Shown here one piece after another: positions 9,333 to 16,390 of a stretch of 41,922 nt of DNA (within the stretch, counting starts at the first letter, position 1; the number at the start of each line of letters is the position of its first letter). Below the pieces are notes generated by a model. It searched no databases and had not been told where the DNA came from. It saw only the letters and a program-made list of their open reading frames with translations. The stretch comes from an uncultured Bacteroidia bacterium. GTDB lineage: Bacteria > Bacteroidota > Bacteroidia > Bacteroidales > F082. The translations under genes were made by a program, and so were the position numbers. The stretch is taken from the NCBI GenBank assembly GCA_902794155.1, contig CADBGN010000012.1, positions 1 to 41,922 on the forward strand. Direction: 5' to 3'.

Positions 9333-10513
9333 CGAGTCAAATCGATATACACCGGTAGGTGGTCGCTAAAGCCACCAAAATAGCGCGGCCCGATATAGGT
9401 GCGGAAGAGTTTCTTGCCGTGGTAGGTCTCGTCGTCCTCCAGCATGAAGTCGGCATGGAAGATGCGGGCACTACCTTCCTTATAATGAAGCCCTTCTCTT
9501 TCTCCAAACAGGCCTGGCGTAACGATGATTTGGTCGAATATCTGCCAGTCGGTTTGGTGCTTTAGCGTGCCTTCAAAGCCCAAACCATCATTCTTTCCAA
9601 ACAGGTTGACAAAGCATCCCTCCTCCATCTCGCTAGGATGGCGCGCCCGCAGCACGTCATAGACGCTAGGATCAGTGGGACAGTCGTTCAAGTCGCCCAT
9701 CATGATGACTTTGGGCTGGTAGCCTTCGGGTGCAGCCGCAACAATGGAGTCCACCTTGGCGCGAAGGATAGTTGCCGAACAGGAGCGTGAGCCTACCGTC
9801 TCCAACTCGCCGCTGTAGCGCGAAGGCCAGTGGTTGACGAAAACGTGAATCGTGTCGACTAAGGTCCCTGAGCCCTGAGCCTGTCGATTGGCCGAAGGGC
9901 CGTCATTACTGATGAATTTGGCATAAAGGATGTCCCTCGAATGATAAGCCGTATCCTCGGAATTGTAATAAGGTATCACAGCGCTCTCCACCAGCATGAA
10001 ATGGTCAAGCGAATACACAATAGCGGGGTCGATGCCACGCTTGTCGGGGCCTTCGTAAAGCACCCAGCGGTAGTTGTGCTTCTTCAAAGGCGTCTGCTCA
10101 AAAAGAGCACTTAACACATACTCGTTCTCCACCTCGCACATACCGAGAATGCCAAGAGGATGGTTCTCCGACATGGCCAGGATGGCCTTGTACATGTTGT
10201 TGCGCTTACGGTAGAAGCGGGTTTTCGTCCAATGCTGCATACCGTCCTCAGTGAAGGCATTGTATGTCTTGGTGCTGTCCACGTATGGGTCGAAGAAGTT
10301 CTCCATGTTCCAGAAGGCCACGCGGACTGGTTCGTTCTGCCCAGAAACAGTATTAGAAATCACAAAACACACAAAACCCAACAAAACAAACATCTTTATA
10401 GCAGCGTGTGAAAGCTGCCAACTGGCGGCTTTCCTGCGGCGACACGGTTGTGTAGCCGCAATGGTTCGCAAAGGAGTTTTGCCAGTTTTGTAGGTTTTGT
10501 GATAAATCTCCAT
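9329..10513 (-). CDS. Secreted endonuclease/exonuclease/phosphatase-fold protein
   Basis: The EEP (DNase I/APE1-like) fold is shown by FWNMENFFD, the metal-binding acidic segment CEVENE, the HVFVNHWPSR catalytic-His loop, GDLNDCPTD and the terminal SDHLPV. Substrate cannot be told from sequence; nucleic acids or phosphoesters are possible. A hydrophobic stretch FVLLGFVCFVISNTVSGQ follows M41 and looks like a signal peptide, so the protein is probably exported. The first 40 residues (from ATG 10513) are low-complexity, Arg/Gln-rich and encoded by a repeat element, so ATG 10393 is an alternative start. A second repeat element lies in frame near residues 204-217 (S-A-N-R-Q-A-Q-G-S-G). The TAG stop shares bases with the tsaD stop (CTAA, 9329-9332). 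A TAnnTTTG box lies at 10536-10543. Confidence 0.88.
   Translation of the reverse strand: MEIYHKTYKTGKTPLRTIAATQPCRRRKAASWQLSHAAIKMFVLLGFVCFVISNTVSGQNEPVRVAFWNMENFFDPYVDSTKTYNAFTEDGMQHWTKTRFYRKRNNMYKAILAMSENHPLGILGMCEVENEYVLSALFEQTPLKKHNYRWVLYEGPDKRGIDPAIVYSLDHFMLVESAVIPYYNSEDTAYHSRDILYAKFISNDGPSANRQAQGSGTLVDTIHVFVNHWPSRYSGELETVGSRSCSATILRAKVDSIVAAAPEGYQPKVIMMGDLNDCPTDPSVYDVLRARHPSEMEEGCFVNLFGKNDGLGFEGTLKHQTDWQIFDQIIVTPGLFGEREGLHYKEGSARIFHADFMLEDDETYHGKKLFRTYIGPRYFGGFSDHLPVYIDLTR
9863..9901. repeat. Intragenic copy of a palindromic repeat sharing the TCGACAGGCTCAG core
   Basis: This segment inside the EEP gene contains CTGAGCCTGTCGA (9875-9887), the exact reverse complement of 13 bases at 19947-19959. 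Its ends read GGTCCCT and AGGGCC, a nearly complementary pair, so it can fold. It inserts about a dozen residues in frame without a stop. I see it as a small dispersed repeat that entered the coding sequence. Confidence 0.5.
10359..10503. repeat. 145-bp element with about 28-bp imperfect terminal inverted repeats (MITE-like)
   Basis: Left end 10359-10387 and right end 10476-10503 are inverted relatives. Read inward, both begin ATCACAAAAC and continue with units of about 9 nt ending in CAAAAC. Inside are two further palindromes: 10411-10432 (AAAGCTGCCA-A-CTGGCGGCTTT type) and 10436-10459, with arms GCGGC/GCCGC and ACAC/GTGT closing a GGTT loop. The element covers the 5' end of the EEP gene, and its left arm encodes part of that gene's apparent signal peptide. 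Low-complexity A/C content means part of the match could be chance. Confidence 0.5.
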
Positions 10514-10535
10514 AACTACACTTTTGTTTCCGCTG

Positions 10536-10543
10536 CAAATGTA
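10536..10543 (-). promoter_or_regulatory. Bacteroidota -7 promoter box for the EEP gene
   Basis: The minus strand reads TACATTTG, matching TAnnTTTG. It lies 23 nt upstream of the ATG at 10513. It is back to back with the plus-strand box at 10556-10563. No clear -33 TTTG is visible at the usual spacing. Confidence 0.5.
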
Positions 10544-10555
10544 AGAAATTGTTTC

Positions 10556-10563
10556 TATTTTTG
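10556..10563 (+). promoter_or_regulatory. Bacteroidota -7 promoter box, very close to the start codon
   Basis: TATTTTTG matches TAnnTTTG and ends only 4 nt before the ATG at 10568. If transcription starts the usual few bases downstream, the mRNA is leaderless or almost so. Confidence 0.55.
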
Positions 10564-10567
10564 CACC

Positions 10568-11293
10568 ATGAAATCAAAATTGCTCCTCCTGCTGATCCTA
10601 CTCGTCACCCACCTCGGTTGGGCACAGAACGCCCATTTTTGGGACGACATCGAGTCTTTTGACGGCCCAACGGACGAGAATCCGGTCTTGGCAGCACAGA
10701 TTGATTTCTATTTTGACAAAATGGTCGCTCCCCTACCCGATTCAATCACTCCTGAAATCGACCGATTGGTAGAAAGAACAAGTTTCAACCCCAACCTCCG
10801 TGATTTCATCCTCTGGCATCTGCTTGAGAGATACCGACATCCTGAATACATGAGCCAGGACCAAGTATTCGTTTGGCTTTATGACCACTACTTTTCCCGA
10901 TTGGAAATCAAAGATCTGAATGCTGCAAATTTGGCTATGATCCGCGACAAGGCTGAGACATTTCGGAGACTGGCCTTATTCAACCTCGCGCCCGATTTCG
11001 CACTCAATGACTCTGTTGACTTACATTCCATTAAAAGCGAATACACGGTATTGTTTTTCTACGACCATGACTGTGATGTATGCCAAAAAGAAATGCAAGA
11101 TTTGGATTCCATAACCGTCCAACACCCTGGAATCAAGATCATCTCCATCGACATGAACACTGATGATGCCCGCGTAGATGTTTTGTATTACCTCTACGAC
11201 ATCGAGACCACACCTTTGATTTATGTCCTTGACAGGGATAAACGGATTATTGCAAAAAAAATACAGGCGAAACAAATATCATTGGTGTTGTAA
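10568..11293 (+). CDS. Exported thioredoxin-like protein
   Basis: A 241-residue protein with a clear signal peptide (MKSKLLLLLILLVTHLGWAQ, cleavage after about residue 20). The middle region (about 30-135) is helical and resembles the N-terminal part of Bacteroidota TlpA-like proteins with a DUF5106-type domain. The C-terminal half is a thioredoxin fold: VLFFYDHDCDVC with a CDVC redox motif at C169-C172, and a cis-Pro loop TTPLIYVLD. It probably acts in periplasmic thiol-disulfide exchange. The start is the ATG at 10568; an upstream GTG or TTG extension lacks a signal peptide. A hairpin follows the stop directly. Confidence 0.85.
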   Translation: MKSKLLLLLILLVTHLGWAQNAHFWDDIESFDGPTDENPVLAAQIDFYFDKMVAPLPDSITPEIDRLVERTSFNPNLRDFILWHLLERYRHPEYMSQDQVFVWLYDHYFSRLEIKDLNAANLAMIRDKAETFRRLALFNLAPDFALNDSVDLHSIKSEYTVLFFYDHDCDVCQKEMQDLDSITVQHPGIKIISIDMNTDDARVDVLYYLYDIETTPLIYVLDRDKRIIAKKIQAKQISLVL

Positions 11294-11324
11294 TTGTAGA
11301 GATGCACGCCGTGCATCTCTACAA
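11294..11324. terminator. Palindromic hairpin (GTAGAGAY family), probable bidirectional terminator
   Basis: A perfect 14-bp stem (11294-11307 with 11311-11324) around a 3-nt loop, with outer bases TTGTAGAGAT/ATCTCTACAA and a following A-run that is a U-tract on the minus strand. It lies between the thioredoxin-like gene and the converging kinase gene. The ends match those of the hairpin at 27699-27727, so it is probably also a dispersed repeat. Confidence 0.7.
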
Positions 11325-11327
11325 AAA

Positions 11328-12404
11328 TCACACACCCAACATTTGTTTCATTTCGGGCAGGCATTTTACCGCCTCCTCATACAGTTTCCATTGTGCCCGT
11401 GTTCGCACCAGATTGTGGGTGGGATACTGAATCTTATAATAGGTATTGCCGTTGATGTAATCCGTCAAAAAACGCACCGCTTGCATGTAAGGGAACAAGG
11501 TCGCCGCGTATGGCAGGTTTTCCTTTTCAATCTGCAAAAGGAACGACTTCGTACCTTCCAAATAGCCTTCCGCAAAGGATTTGAAGATCTCTATGTTGAA
11601 ATGGATGTTGTCCAGATTCGGGTCGTCCTCGGCACCCGTATTGGCCGCTGAGCGTAAGAAGTCACCGAAATCAGAGAAAACGAAACTCGGCATAACAGTA
11701 TCCAAATCGATGACACAAAGCACGTTGCCGTCCTTGTCGAAGAGCATGTTGTTCACCTTGGTGTCACAATGGCAGATGCGCTTCGGCAATTTGCCTTCAC
11801 GATAGAGTCGTTCGCCCAGACACATCACATCGGCTACGGCCCGAATCCTGTAGACGTAATTCTGCACCTCCACCTCACGCATCATCCCGACACTGTCCTT
11901 AGCGACGACTTCGTCCAACTGCTTCAATCGAAACTCGATATTGTGGAAATCAGGGATAATCTCCCCTATTGGCACCTCCAAATCCGTCAGCAGCGACTCA
12001 AAATCGCCGAAAGAACGACCCGCATAATAAGCATAGCCTGGAGTAACAGCCTCGTAGGTGTAGCTGTCGGCAATGAAATCCATCACGCGCCAATATTTAT
12101 CATCCTCAACGACGTAGGTCTTTCCCGTGTCGGCTTTCAGGAAATGCAAAACGCGACGATTGATGTCAACAACTCCTTGACACTCATATTTCTGCCGAAT
12201 ATGATTCGTTACGGCTTCAATGTTGTTTTGCAGCATTTCCACATCGGTGAAGACAGCGTTATTAATACGTTGCAACACATACTTCGGTTGGCCACTCACC
12301 ATAATCTTATAGGTGTCGTTAATAAGCCCGTTGCCCAAAGGTGTAATGTCTTCGATGATGTTCGGATCGATGAAATGACCCGCGACGGCATAAAGTTCGT
12401 TCAT
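11328..12404 (-). CDS. N-acetylhexosamine 1-kinase-like phosphotransferase (APH/choline-kinase fold)
   Basis: A 358-residue protein-kinase-like sugar kinase. It has GNGLINDTY near 23-31, YVLQRIN near 41, an AGRSFGDFE segment, the Brenner-type motif HCDTKVNNMLFD followed by VIDLDTVMP (metal-binding Asp), FDFGD-like FSDFGDFLR, and a C-terminal YPTHNLVRTRAQWKL. From memory this follows bifidobacterial NahK almost block by block. NahK makes GalNAc/GlcNAc 1-phosphate in lacto-N-biose and mucin-sugar salvage. It is divergent from a GH109 alpha-N-acetylgalactosaminidase, which supports a GalNAc role. Kinase fold is sure; exact sugar is inferred. A weak TATCTTCG box lies at 12421-12428 on this strand. 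Confidence 0.85.
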   Translation of the reverse strand: MNELYAVAGHFIDPNIIEDITPLGNGLINDTYKIMVSGQPKYVLQRINNAVFTDVEMLQNNIEAVTNHIRQKYECQGVVDINRRVLHFLKADTGKTYVVEDDKYWRVMDFIADSYTYEAVTPGYAYYAGRSFGDFESLLTDLEVPIGEIIPDFHNIEFRLKQLDEVVAKDSVGMMREVEVQNYVYRIRAVADVMCLGERLYREGKLPKRICHCDTKVNNMLFDKDGNVLCVIDLDTVMPSFVFSDFGDFLRSAANTGAEDDPNLDNIHFNIEIFKSFAEGYLEGTKSFLLQIEKENLPYAATLFPYMQAVRFLTDYINGNTYYKIQYPTHNLVRTRAQWKLYEEAVKCLPEMKQMLGV

Positions 12405-12450
12405 AAGTGGAAAATTTTGGCGAAGATAGGACTTTTGACCATTAAATTCC

Positions 12451-12458
12451 TATATTTG
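12451..12458 (+). promoter_or_regulatory. Bacteroidota -7 promoter box for the GH109 gene
   Basis: TATATTTG matches TAnnTTTG and lies 23 nt before the ATG at 12482. No good -33 TTTG at about 20 nt spacing is seen. Confidence 0.5.
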
Positions 12459-12481
12459 CCCTGAAAATTAATCCATTTCCT

Positions 12482-13900
12482 ATGAAAAACAGACTTCTAC
12501 ACTTACTCCTCAGCCTGGTTTTATTAACTGCGGCCACCGTTTGCAACGCGCAAAGAGGAGCCGACACACGCAAGGGCAACTATGTCATCGTCGACAACAG
12601 CATCCTATTTGATGAGCCCCTGCGCATCGAAGGGCAGAAAAGTGTCCTTCAGCTCGCCGTAGCCCCCATCGAGAACGTCCGCATCGGCTTCATCGGTCTC
12701 GGCATGCGTGGTCCCGATGCCGTTGACCGCATGACCTATATTGACGGTGTGACTGTCGTGGCTCTCTGCGACATTGAGCCCGACCGTGTGGAAGCCGTGC
12801 AGACCAACATCCTTGAAGCGAAAAAACTGCCGCGTGCCGCTGCCTATACAGGTCGCGACGGCTGGCGCGAGCTCTGCGAGCGCGACGACATCGACCTTGT
12901 CTACATCTGCACCAACTGGCAGACCCACGTCATGATGGCCACCTACGCCATGCAACAGGGCAAGCATGTGGCCTTGGAAGTGCCTGCCGCCACAACCATT
13001 GAGGATTGCTGGAAACTCGTTGACGTGGCTGAACAGACCCAACGCCACTGCATGATGCTCGAAAACTGCTGCTACGACTTCTTCGAGTTGACCGCCCTCA
13101 ACATGGCCCAGCAAGGCATGTTCGGTGAACTTATCCACGGTGAAGGCGCCTACATCCATAACCTGGAGCCCTATTGGCGCGAATACTACGAAAACTGGCG
13201 CCTTGAGTTCAACCAAGCCCATGCCGGAGACGTCTACCCCACCCACGGCCTCGGTCCCCTCTGCCAAGCCTTCAACATCCACCGCGGCGACCGTATGAAG
13301 ACCCTGGTCTGTATGAGCACACCTTCCTACAATGGCAAAAAGATTGCCAAGGAACTGATGGGCGTCGACGACTTCGCCAACGGCGACATGACCACCACCA
13401 TGATCCAAACTGAGAAAGGCAAGACCTTCCTGATTGAACATAACGTCTACACTTACAGACCCTATAACCGCTTGTACCAACTCACTGGTACCGAAGGCTT
13501 TGCCAACAAATATCCTATCGAAGGCTTCACAGTGCTTGAAGACAAGTTTCCAGCTTGTTTCCTGCCTGAAGGCGCAAAACTCAACCCTCACGGTTTCGTT
13601 CCTGCCGAGGTGCGCGACAAGATCATGAAAGAATACCTCCACCCCATCGCTGTGGAGATTGAGAAGAAAGCCAAGGAAGTGGGCGGTCACGGTGGCATGG
13701 ACTTCATCATGGATTACCGCCTTATCTACTGCCTGCACCACGGCCTGCCGCTCGACCAAGACGTCTACGATGCCGCCGAATGGTCGTGCCTCGGCGAGCT
13801 GACCGCAGCCTCCATCGCTAATGGCGGCATGCCGGTGCAAATGCCTGACTTCACTCGTGGAGATTGGAATAAAGTACAAGGTTATCACCACGCGAAATAA
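12482..13900 (+). CDS. Glycoside hydrolase family 109 protein (Gfo/Idh/MocA fold, alpha-N-acetylgalactosaminidase type)
   Basis: A 472-residue protein with a signal peptide (MKNRLLHLLLSLVLLTAATV, then CNAQ). A Rossmann NAD-binding fold begins near residue 67 (RIGFIGLGMRGPDA), followed by VVALCDIEPDR, YICTNWQTHV, ALEVPAATTIEDCW and a C-terminal domain with GDVYPTHGLGPLCQAFNIHRGDRM. This is the GH109 pattern: enzymes that use tightly bound NAD+ in an oxidation/elimination mechanism to release terminal alpha-GalNAc, for example from blood-group A or mucin glycans. Export to the periplasm or surface fits. The divergent NahK-like kinase would phosphorylate the released sugar after import. GH109 subfamilies vary in specificity, so GalNAc is likely rather than shown. 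Confidence 0.9.
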   Translation: MKNRLLHLLLSLVLLTAATVCNAQRGADTRKGNYVIVDNSILFDEPLRIEGQKSVLQLAVAPIENVRIGFIGLGMRGPDAVDRMTYIDGVTVVALCDIEPDRVEAVQTNILEAKKLPRAAAYTGRDGWRELCERDDIDLVYICTNWQTHVMMATYAMQQGKHVALEVPAATTIEDCWKLVDVAEQTQRHCMMLENCCYDFFELTALNMAQQGMFGELIHGEGAYIHNLEPYWREYYENWRLEFNQAHAGDVYPTHGLGPLCQAFNIHRGDRMKTLVCMSTPSYNGKKIAKELMGVDDFANGDMTTTMIQTEKGKTFLIEHNVYTYRPYNRLYQLTGTEGFANKYPIEGFTVLEDKFPACFLPEGAKLNPHGFVPAEVRDKIMKEYLHPIAVEIEKKAKEVGGHGGMDFIMDYRLIYCLHHGLPLDQDVYDAAEWSCLGELTAASIANGGMPVQMPDFTRGDWNKVQGYHHAK

Positions 13901-13906
13901 TTTGTT

Positions 13907-13914
13907 TAAATTTG
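13907..13914 (+). promoter_or_regulatory. Bacteroidota -7 promoter box for the toxin-antitoxin-like pair
   Basis: TAAATTTG matches TAnnTTTG. It lies 7 nt after the GH109 stop and 19 nt before the ATG at 13934, so the small pair may have its own transcript. Confidence 0.45.
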
Positions 13915-13933
13915 CAGTCAAATACTATTTGAG

Positions 13934-14140
13934 ATGAAGCCATACAATAACGAGGAAAAAAAATCTTCTTCAATTGCATCGGAGCCACAACTAGCCTATG
14001 GGAATGTTACACAAACGTCCCCCGTACCAAATTGTTCTACTCAAGGTGTTCCAGAAGAATATATGACATTGGAGCATTTCGGAGAACTCTTTCATCAAAA
14101 ACTTGATGACTGCTATGCGCACTTACCAAGTAATAATTAG
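13934..14140 (+). CDS. Putative antitoxin partner of a RelE/ParE-type toxin
   Basis: A 68-residue hydrophilic protein. The N-terminal ~40 residues are Ser/Thr/Pro-rich and probably disordered; the C-terminal part (EEYMTLEHFGELFHQKLDDCY) is an amphipathic helix of the kind that wraps a toxin. No DNA-binding domain is recognisable. It overlaps the toxin gene by 26 nt, the usual coupled layout with the antitoxin first. Function rests mainly on this context. Confidence 0.6.
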   Translation: MKPYNNEEKKSSSIASEPQLAYGNVTQTSPVPNCSTQGVPEEYMTLEHFGELFHQKLDDCYAHLPSNN

Positions 14141-14420
14141 TTACGCAGTTTTATCGGAATTGGAGGCAATGGCACAATACATTGCCTCCATTTATCGTCC
14201 TGAAAGTGGCCATAAGTATGTCAATAGGATCTTAGGCCAATTGGCGGCCTTATCCTATTCGGCTGATGCCTATCAATATAGTCGTTTCAAAATGGCAAAA
14301 TCCATCCATCCAAAAGCGGAAACACTAACCATTATAAACCGCAAATGGACTGTTGTTTTCCATATTGACGATGATTTTGTCATTGTAGACAGAATCTTCC
14401 CTTCTAAAACCATTTTCTAA
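14115..14420 (+). CDS. RelE/ParE-superfamily toxin-like protein
   Basis: A protein of about 101 residues with the small alpha/beta RelE/ParE layout: MRTYQVIISYAVLSELEAMA (first strand and helix), two helices containing AQYIASIYRPESG, and a C-terminal sheet KWTVVFHIDDDFVIVDRIF. Members act as ribosome-dependent mRNA endonucleases (RelE) or gyrase poisons (ParE); which one applies cannot be told. I chose the ATG at 14115, where similarity to the family begins. In-frame ATG 14106 and TTG 14103 would add a few residues. It converges on the glycosyltransferase gene with only 6 bp between them. Confidence 0.75.
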   Translation: MRTYQVIISYAVLSELEAMAQYIASIYRPESGHKYVNRILGQLAALSYSADAYQYSRFKMAKSIHPKAETLTIINRKWTVVFHIDDDFVIVDRIFPSKTIF

Positions 14421-14426
14421 GCTATA

Positions 14427-16379
14427 TTACTTTACAGTAACCGAGCGGAAGAAAATTTCAGCATCCTTCCAAACGGTATAGTCGCGAGCATAGAGCAAAT
14501 TCATCTGGTTGAGGACATCGGTTTCGACATCCTTCTCCATATAGGATGCAGGATTGTAGATGCCCTTACGAATCTTAGGCAACTTTTGGGTCTCGTCGGC
14601 AGGCGAGCAATAGCCCACCCAGGTACGACGACCCAACAAGACCAACACAGCGTTTTTCAGGAACCTCACGGGCTTCTTGACCACCAAGGCCAAAGGCAAC
14701 CAGAAGAGGATGCTGAAACCGCTCATCACCACATCGAAGAGGCGTTTGTTGCGGCGGTTGGCCACCGTGTCGATGGCCTTGATATCGACGGTGTAGAGGT
14801 CACCACGCGTATTGATGCTGTTGCTCCCGATGATGGACAAACTGTCCTCAGGTGCAATCTTGTAGTCCACGTTGGTGGCGTGCCAGTCCACCATCTTGTC
14901 GATGATGACCTGATGCGGCACGTCCTTCGAGCAGAAAATGACTTCCGTGATCTTATAGATCTCAATGATGTCGGGTACCTGCGAGAGATTGCCGATAAAG
15001 CCCTCGGGAGCCTCACCTTGCATCTCCGAACTCACCAAACCAATGAAATCAGGCTTAATAGAAGTACTCTCCAATATGGAATTGACACGTTGCACCTCCT
15101 CTGGACTACCGATGACCAAAAAGCGTTTCTTCTCAGTCTTCTTCGACTTGAAGTTCTCGTTGCCCATCAGGACGCCAATGAAACGTGTGAGACTCATCTC
15201 TATGGCAAGCCACAACATTCCGAATAAGATCAAAGCACGAGAGAAACGCAGGCTCAAGGGCAGCAAGGCATACAGCACCAAAATCACGGCGCTGCCGAAA
15301 GCCACGCCAAGCACGGCTTTGCCTATGTTGTAAGGTTTATCGTAACCTCCAGTAAAATAGGTAGATATCAGCCAAATCAAAATATAGGCGGGCAACACGG
15401 CAGCGAAGAGCAGGATGGGATAGCTGCCTCCGCCATCATAGATTGTGCCACGGCCCCAGAAATAGCTGATGGCCGCCAAACCGCCATAACCCAACACCGC
15501 ATCAAGGAAAGGCACAGCCGCCTTGTGGAAGAACTGCGACACCAAGGCAAAAAACGCCTTGATATAAATGGCCAAATTGATGAGGAATGAGAACGACTTG
15601 GCCCACGACTGCCCAAAGTGTTTCTTGGCAAAGATCTCCATAGCGCGATAGAAGACGAACACGTAGTTGACGCTGGTCTTCTTGGTGCTCTCGCCCTTGT
15701 AGTGGATGATGCGCGTCTCAGGGAAATAGTAGTTCTTGTAGCCGCCTTGCGTGATGCGGTACGACAAGTCGATGTCCTCGCCATACATGAAGAAGGTCTC
15801 GTCCAGGAGGCCAACCTTGTCGAGGGTCTCCTTGCGCATCAGCATGAAAGCGCCAGCCAGAATCTCCACCTCGTTGGTTTCGTCGTTGGAGAGGTGACCC
15901 ATGTAATAGTGCGCAAAACGCTTGCTGTGCGGAAACAGCTTGCATAGGCCGAACATCTTATAGAAAGCCGTTGCCGGCGTAGGCAGACCGCGCTTCGACT
16001 CGGGCAGGAACAGTCCCTTGCCGTCAACCATCTTCACACCGAGACCGCCCGCATCGGGATGGCTGTCCATAAAGGCAATGCATTTCGAGAAGGTATCGTC
16101 TTCCACCACCGTGTCGGGGTTGAGGAGCAGCACATACTCACCAGTAGAGATGCGAATGGCCTGATTGTTGGCGCGGCTGAAGCCCACATTCTCCTTGTTG
16201 GCGATGACCTTCACCTCGGGAAACTTCTGCGCCAACATCCTCAACGAGCCGTCGACAGAGTTATTGTCGACAACAAACACCTCCCCTTCAATGCCTTGCA
16301 TGGCGCGACGCACCGAGTAGAGACACTGCTCGAGAAAGTACTCGACGTTGTAGTTGACGATGACAACAGAGAGCTTCAT
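14427..16379 (-). CDS. GT2 glycosyltransferase fused to a polyprenyl sugar-transferase-like tail
   Basis: A 650-residue membrane protein. Residues 1-240 are a GT-A glycosyltransferase of the rhamnosyltransferase type: VVIVNYNVEYFLEQCL, VVDNNSVDGS, NVGFSRANNQAI, the DXD-like NPDTVVEDD, and EDIDLSYRITQGGY. Then come several membrane helices (about 265-410), a Rossmann-like segment KRFLVIGSPEEVQRV near 430, and RRNKRLFDVVMSGFSILFWLPLAL near 560. These last parts resemble a polyprenyl-phosphate glycosylphosphotransferase, but its catalytic GPVFFRQ-type segment is absent. It is likely to build surface polysaccharide or glycolipid at the inner membrane. The gene is 11 bp downstream of the alkaline phosphatase gene, same strand. 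Confidence 0.85.
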   Translation of the reverse strand: MKLSVVIVNYNVEYFLEQCLYSVRRAMQGIEGEVFVVDNNSVDGSLRMLAQKFPEVKVIANKENVGFSRANNQAIRISTGEYVLLLNPDTVVEDDTFSKCIAFMDSHPDAGGLGVKMVDGKGLFLPESKRGLPTPATAFYKMFGLCKLFPHSKRFAHYYMGHLSNDETNEVEILAGAFMLMRKETLDKVGLLDETFFMYGEDIDLSYRITQGGYKNYYFPETRIIHYKGESTKKTSVNYVFVFYRAMEIFAKKHFGQSWAKSFSFLINLAIYIKAFFALVSQFFHKAAVPFLDAVLGYGGLAAISYFWGRGTIYDGGGSYPILLFAAVLPAYILIWLISTYFTGGYDKPYNIGKAVLGVAFGSAVILVLYALLPLSLRFSRALILFGMLWLAIEMSLTRFIGVLMGNENFKSKKTEKKRFLVIGSPEEVQRVNSILESTSIKPDFIGLVSSEMQGEAPEGFIGNLSQVPDIIEIYKITEVIFCSKDVPHQVIIDKMVDWHATNVDYKIAPEDSLSIIGSNSINTRGDLYTVDIKAIDTVANRRNKRLFDVVMSGFSILFWLPLALVVKKPVRFLKNAVLVLLGRRTWVGYCSPADETQKLPKIRKGIYNPASYMEKDVETDVLNQMNLLYARDYTVWKDAEIFFRSVTVK

Positions 16380-16390
16380 CGGAGTTGCAA

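Noticed and set aside
12605-13921. Long open frame of 438 codons on the minus strand opposite the GH109 gene
   Set aside because: It mirrors a strongly coding gene with clear motifs; its His/Val-rich translation has no recognisable domain and is a codon-bias shadow.
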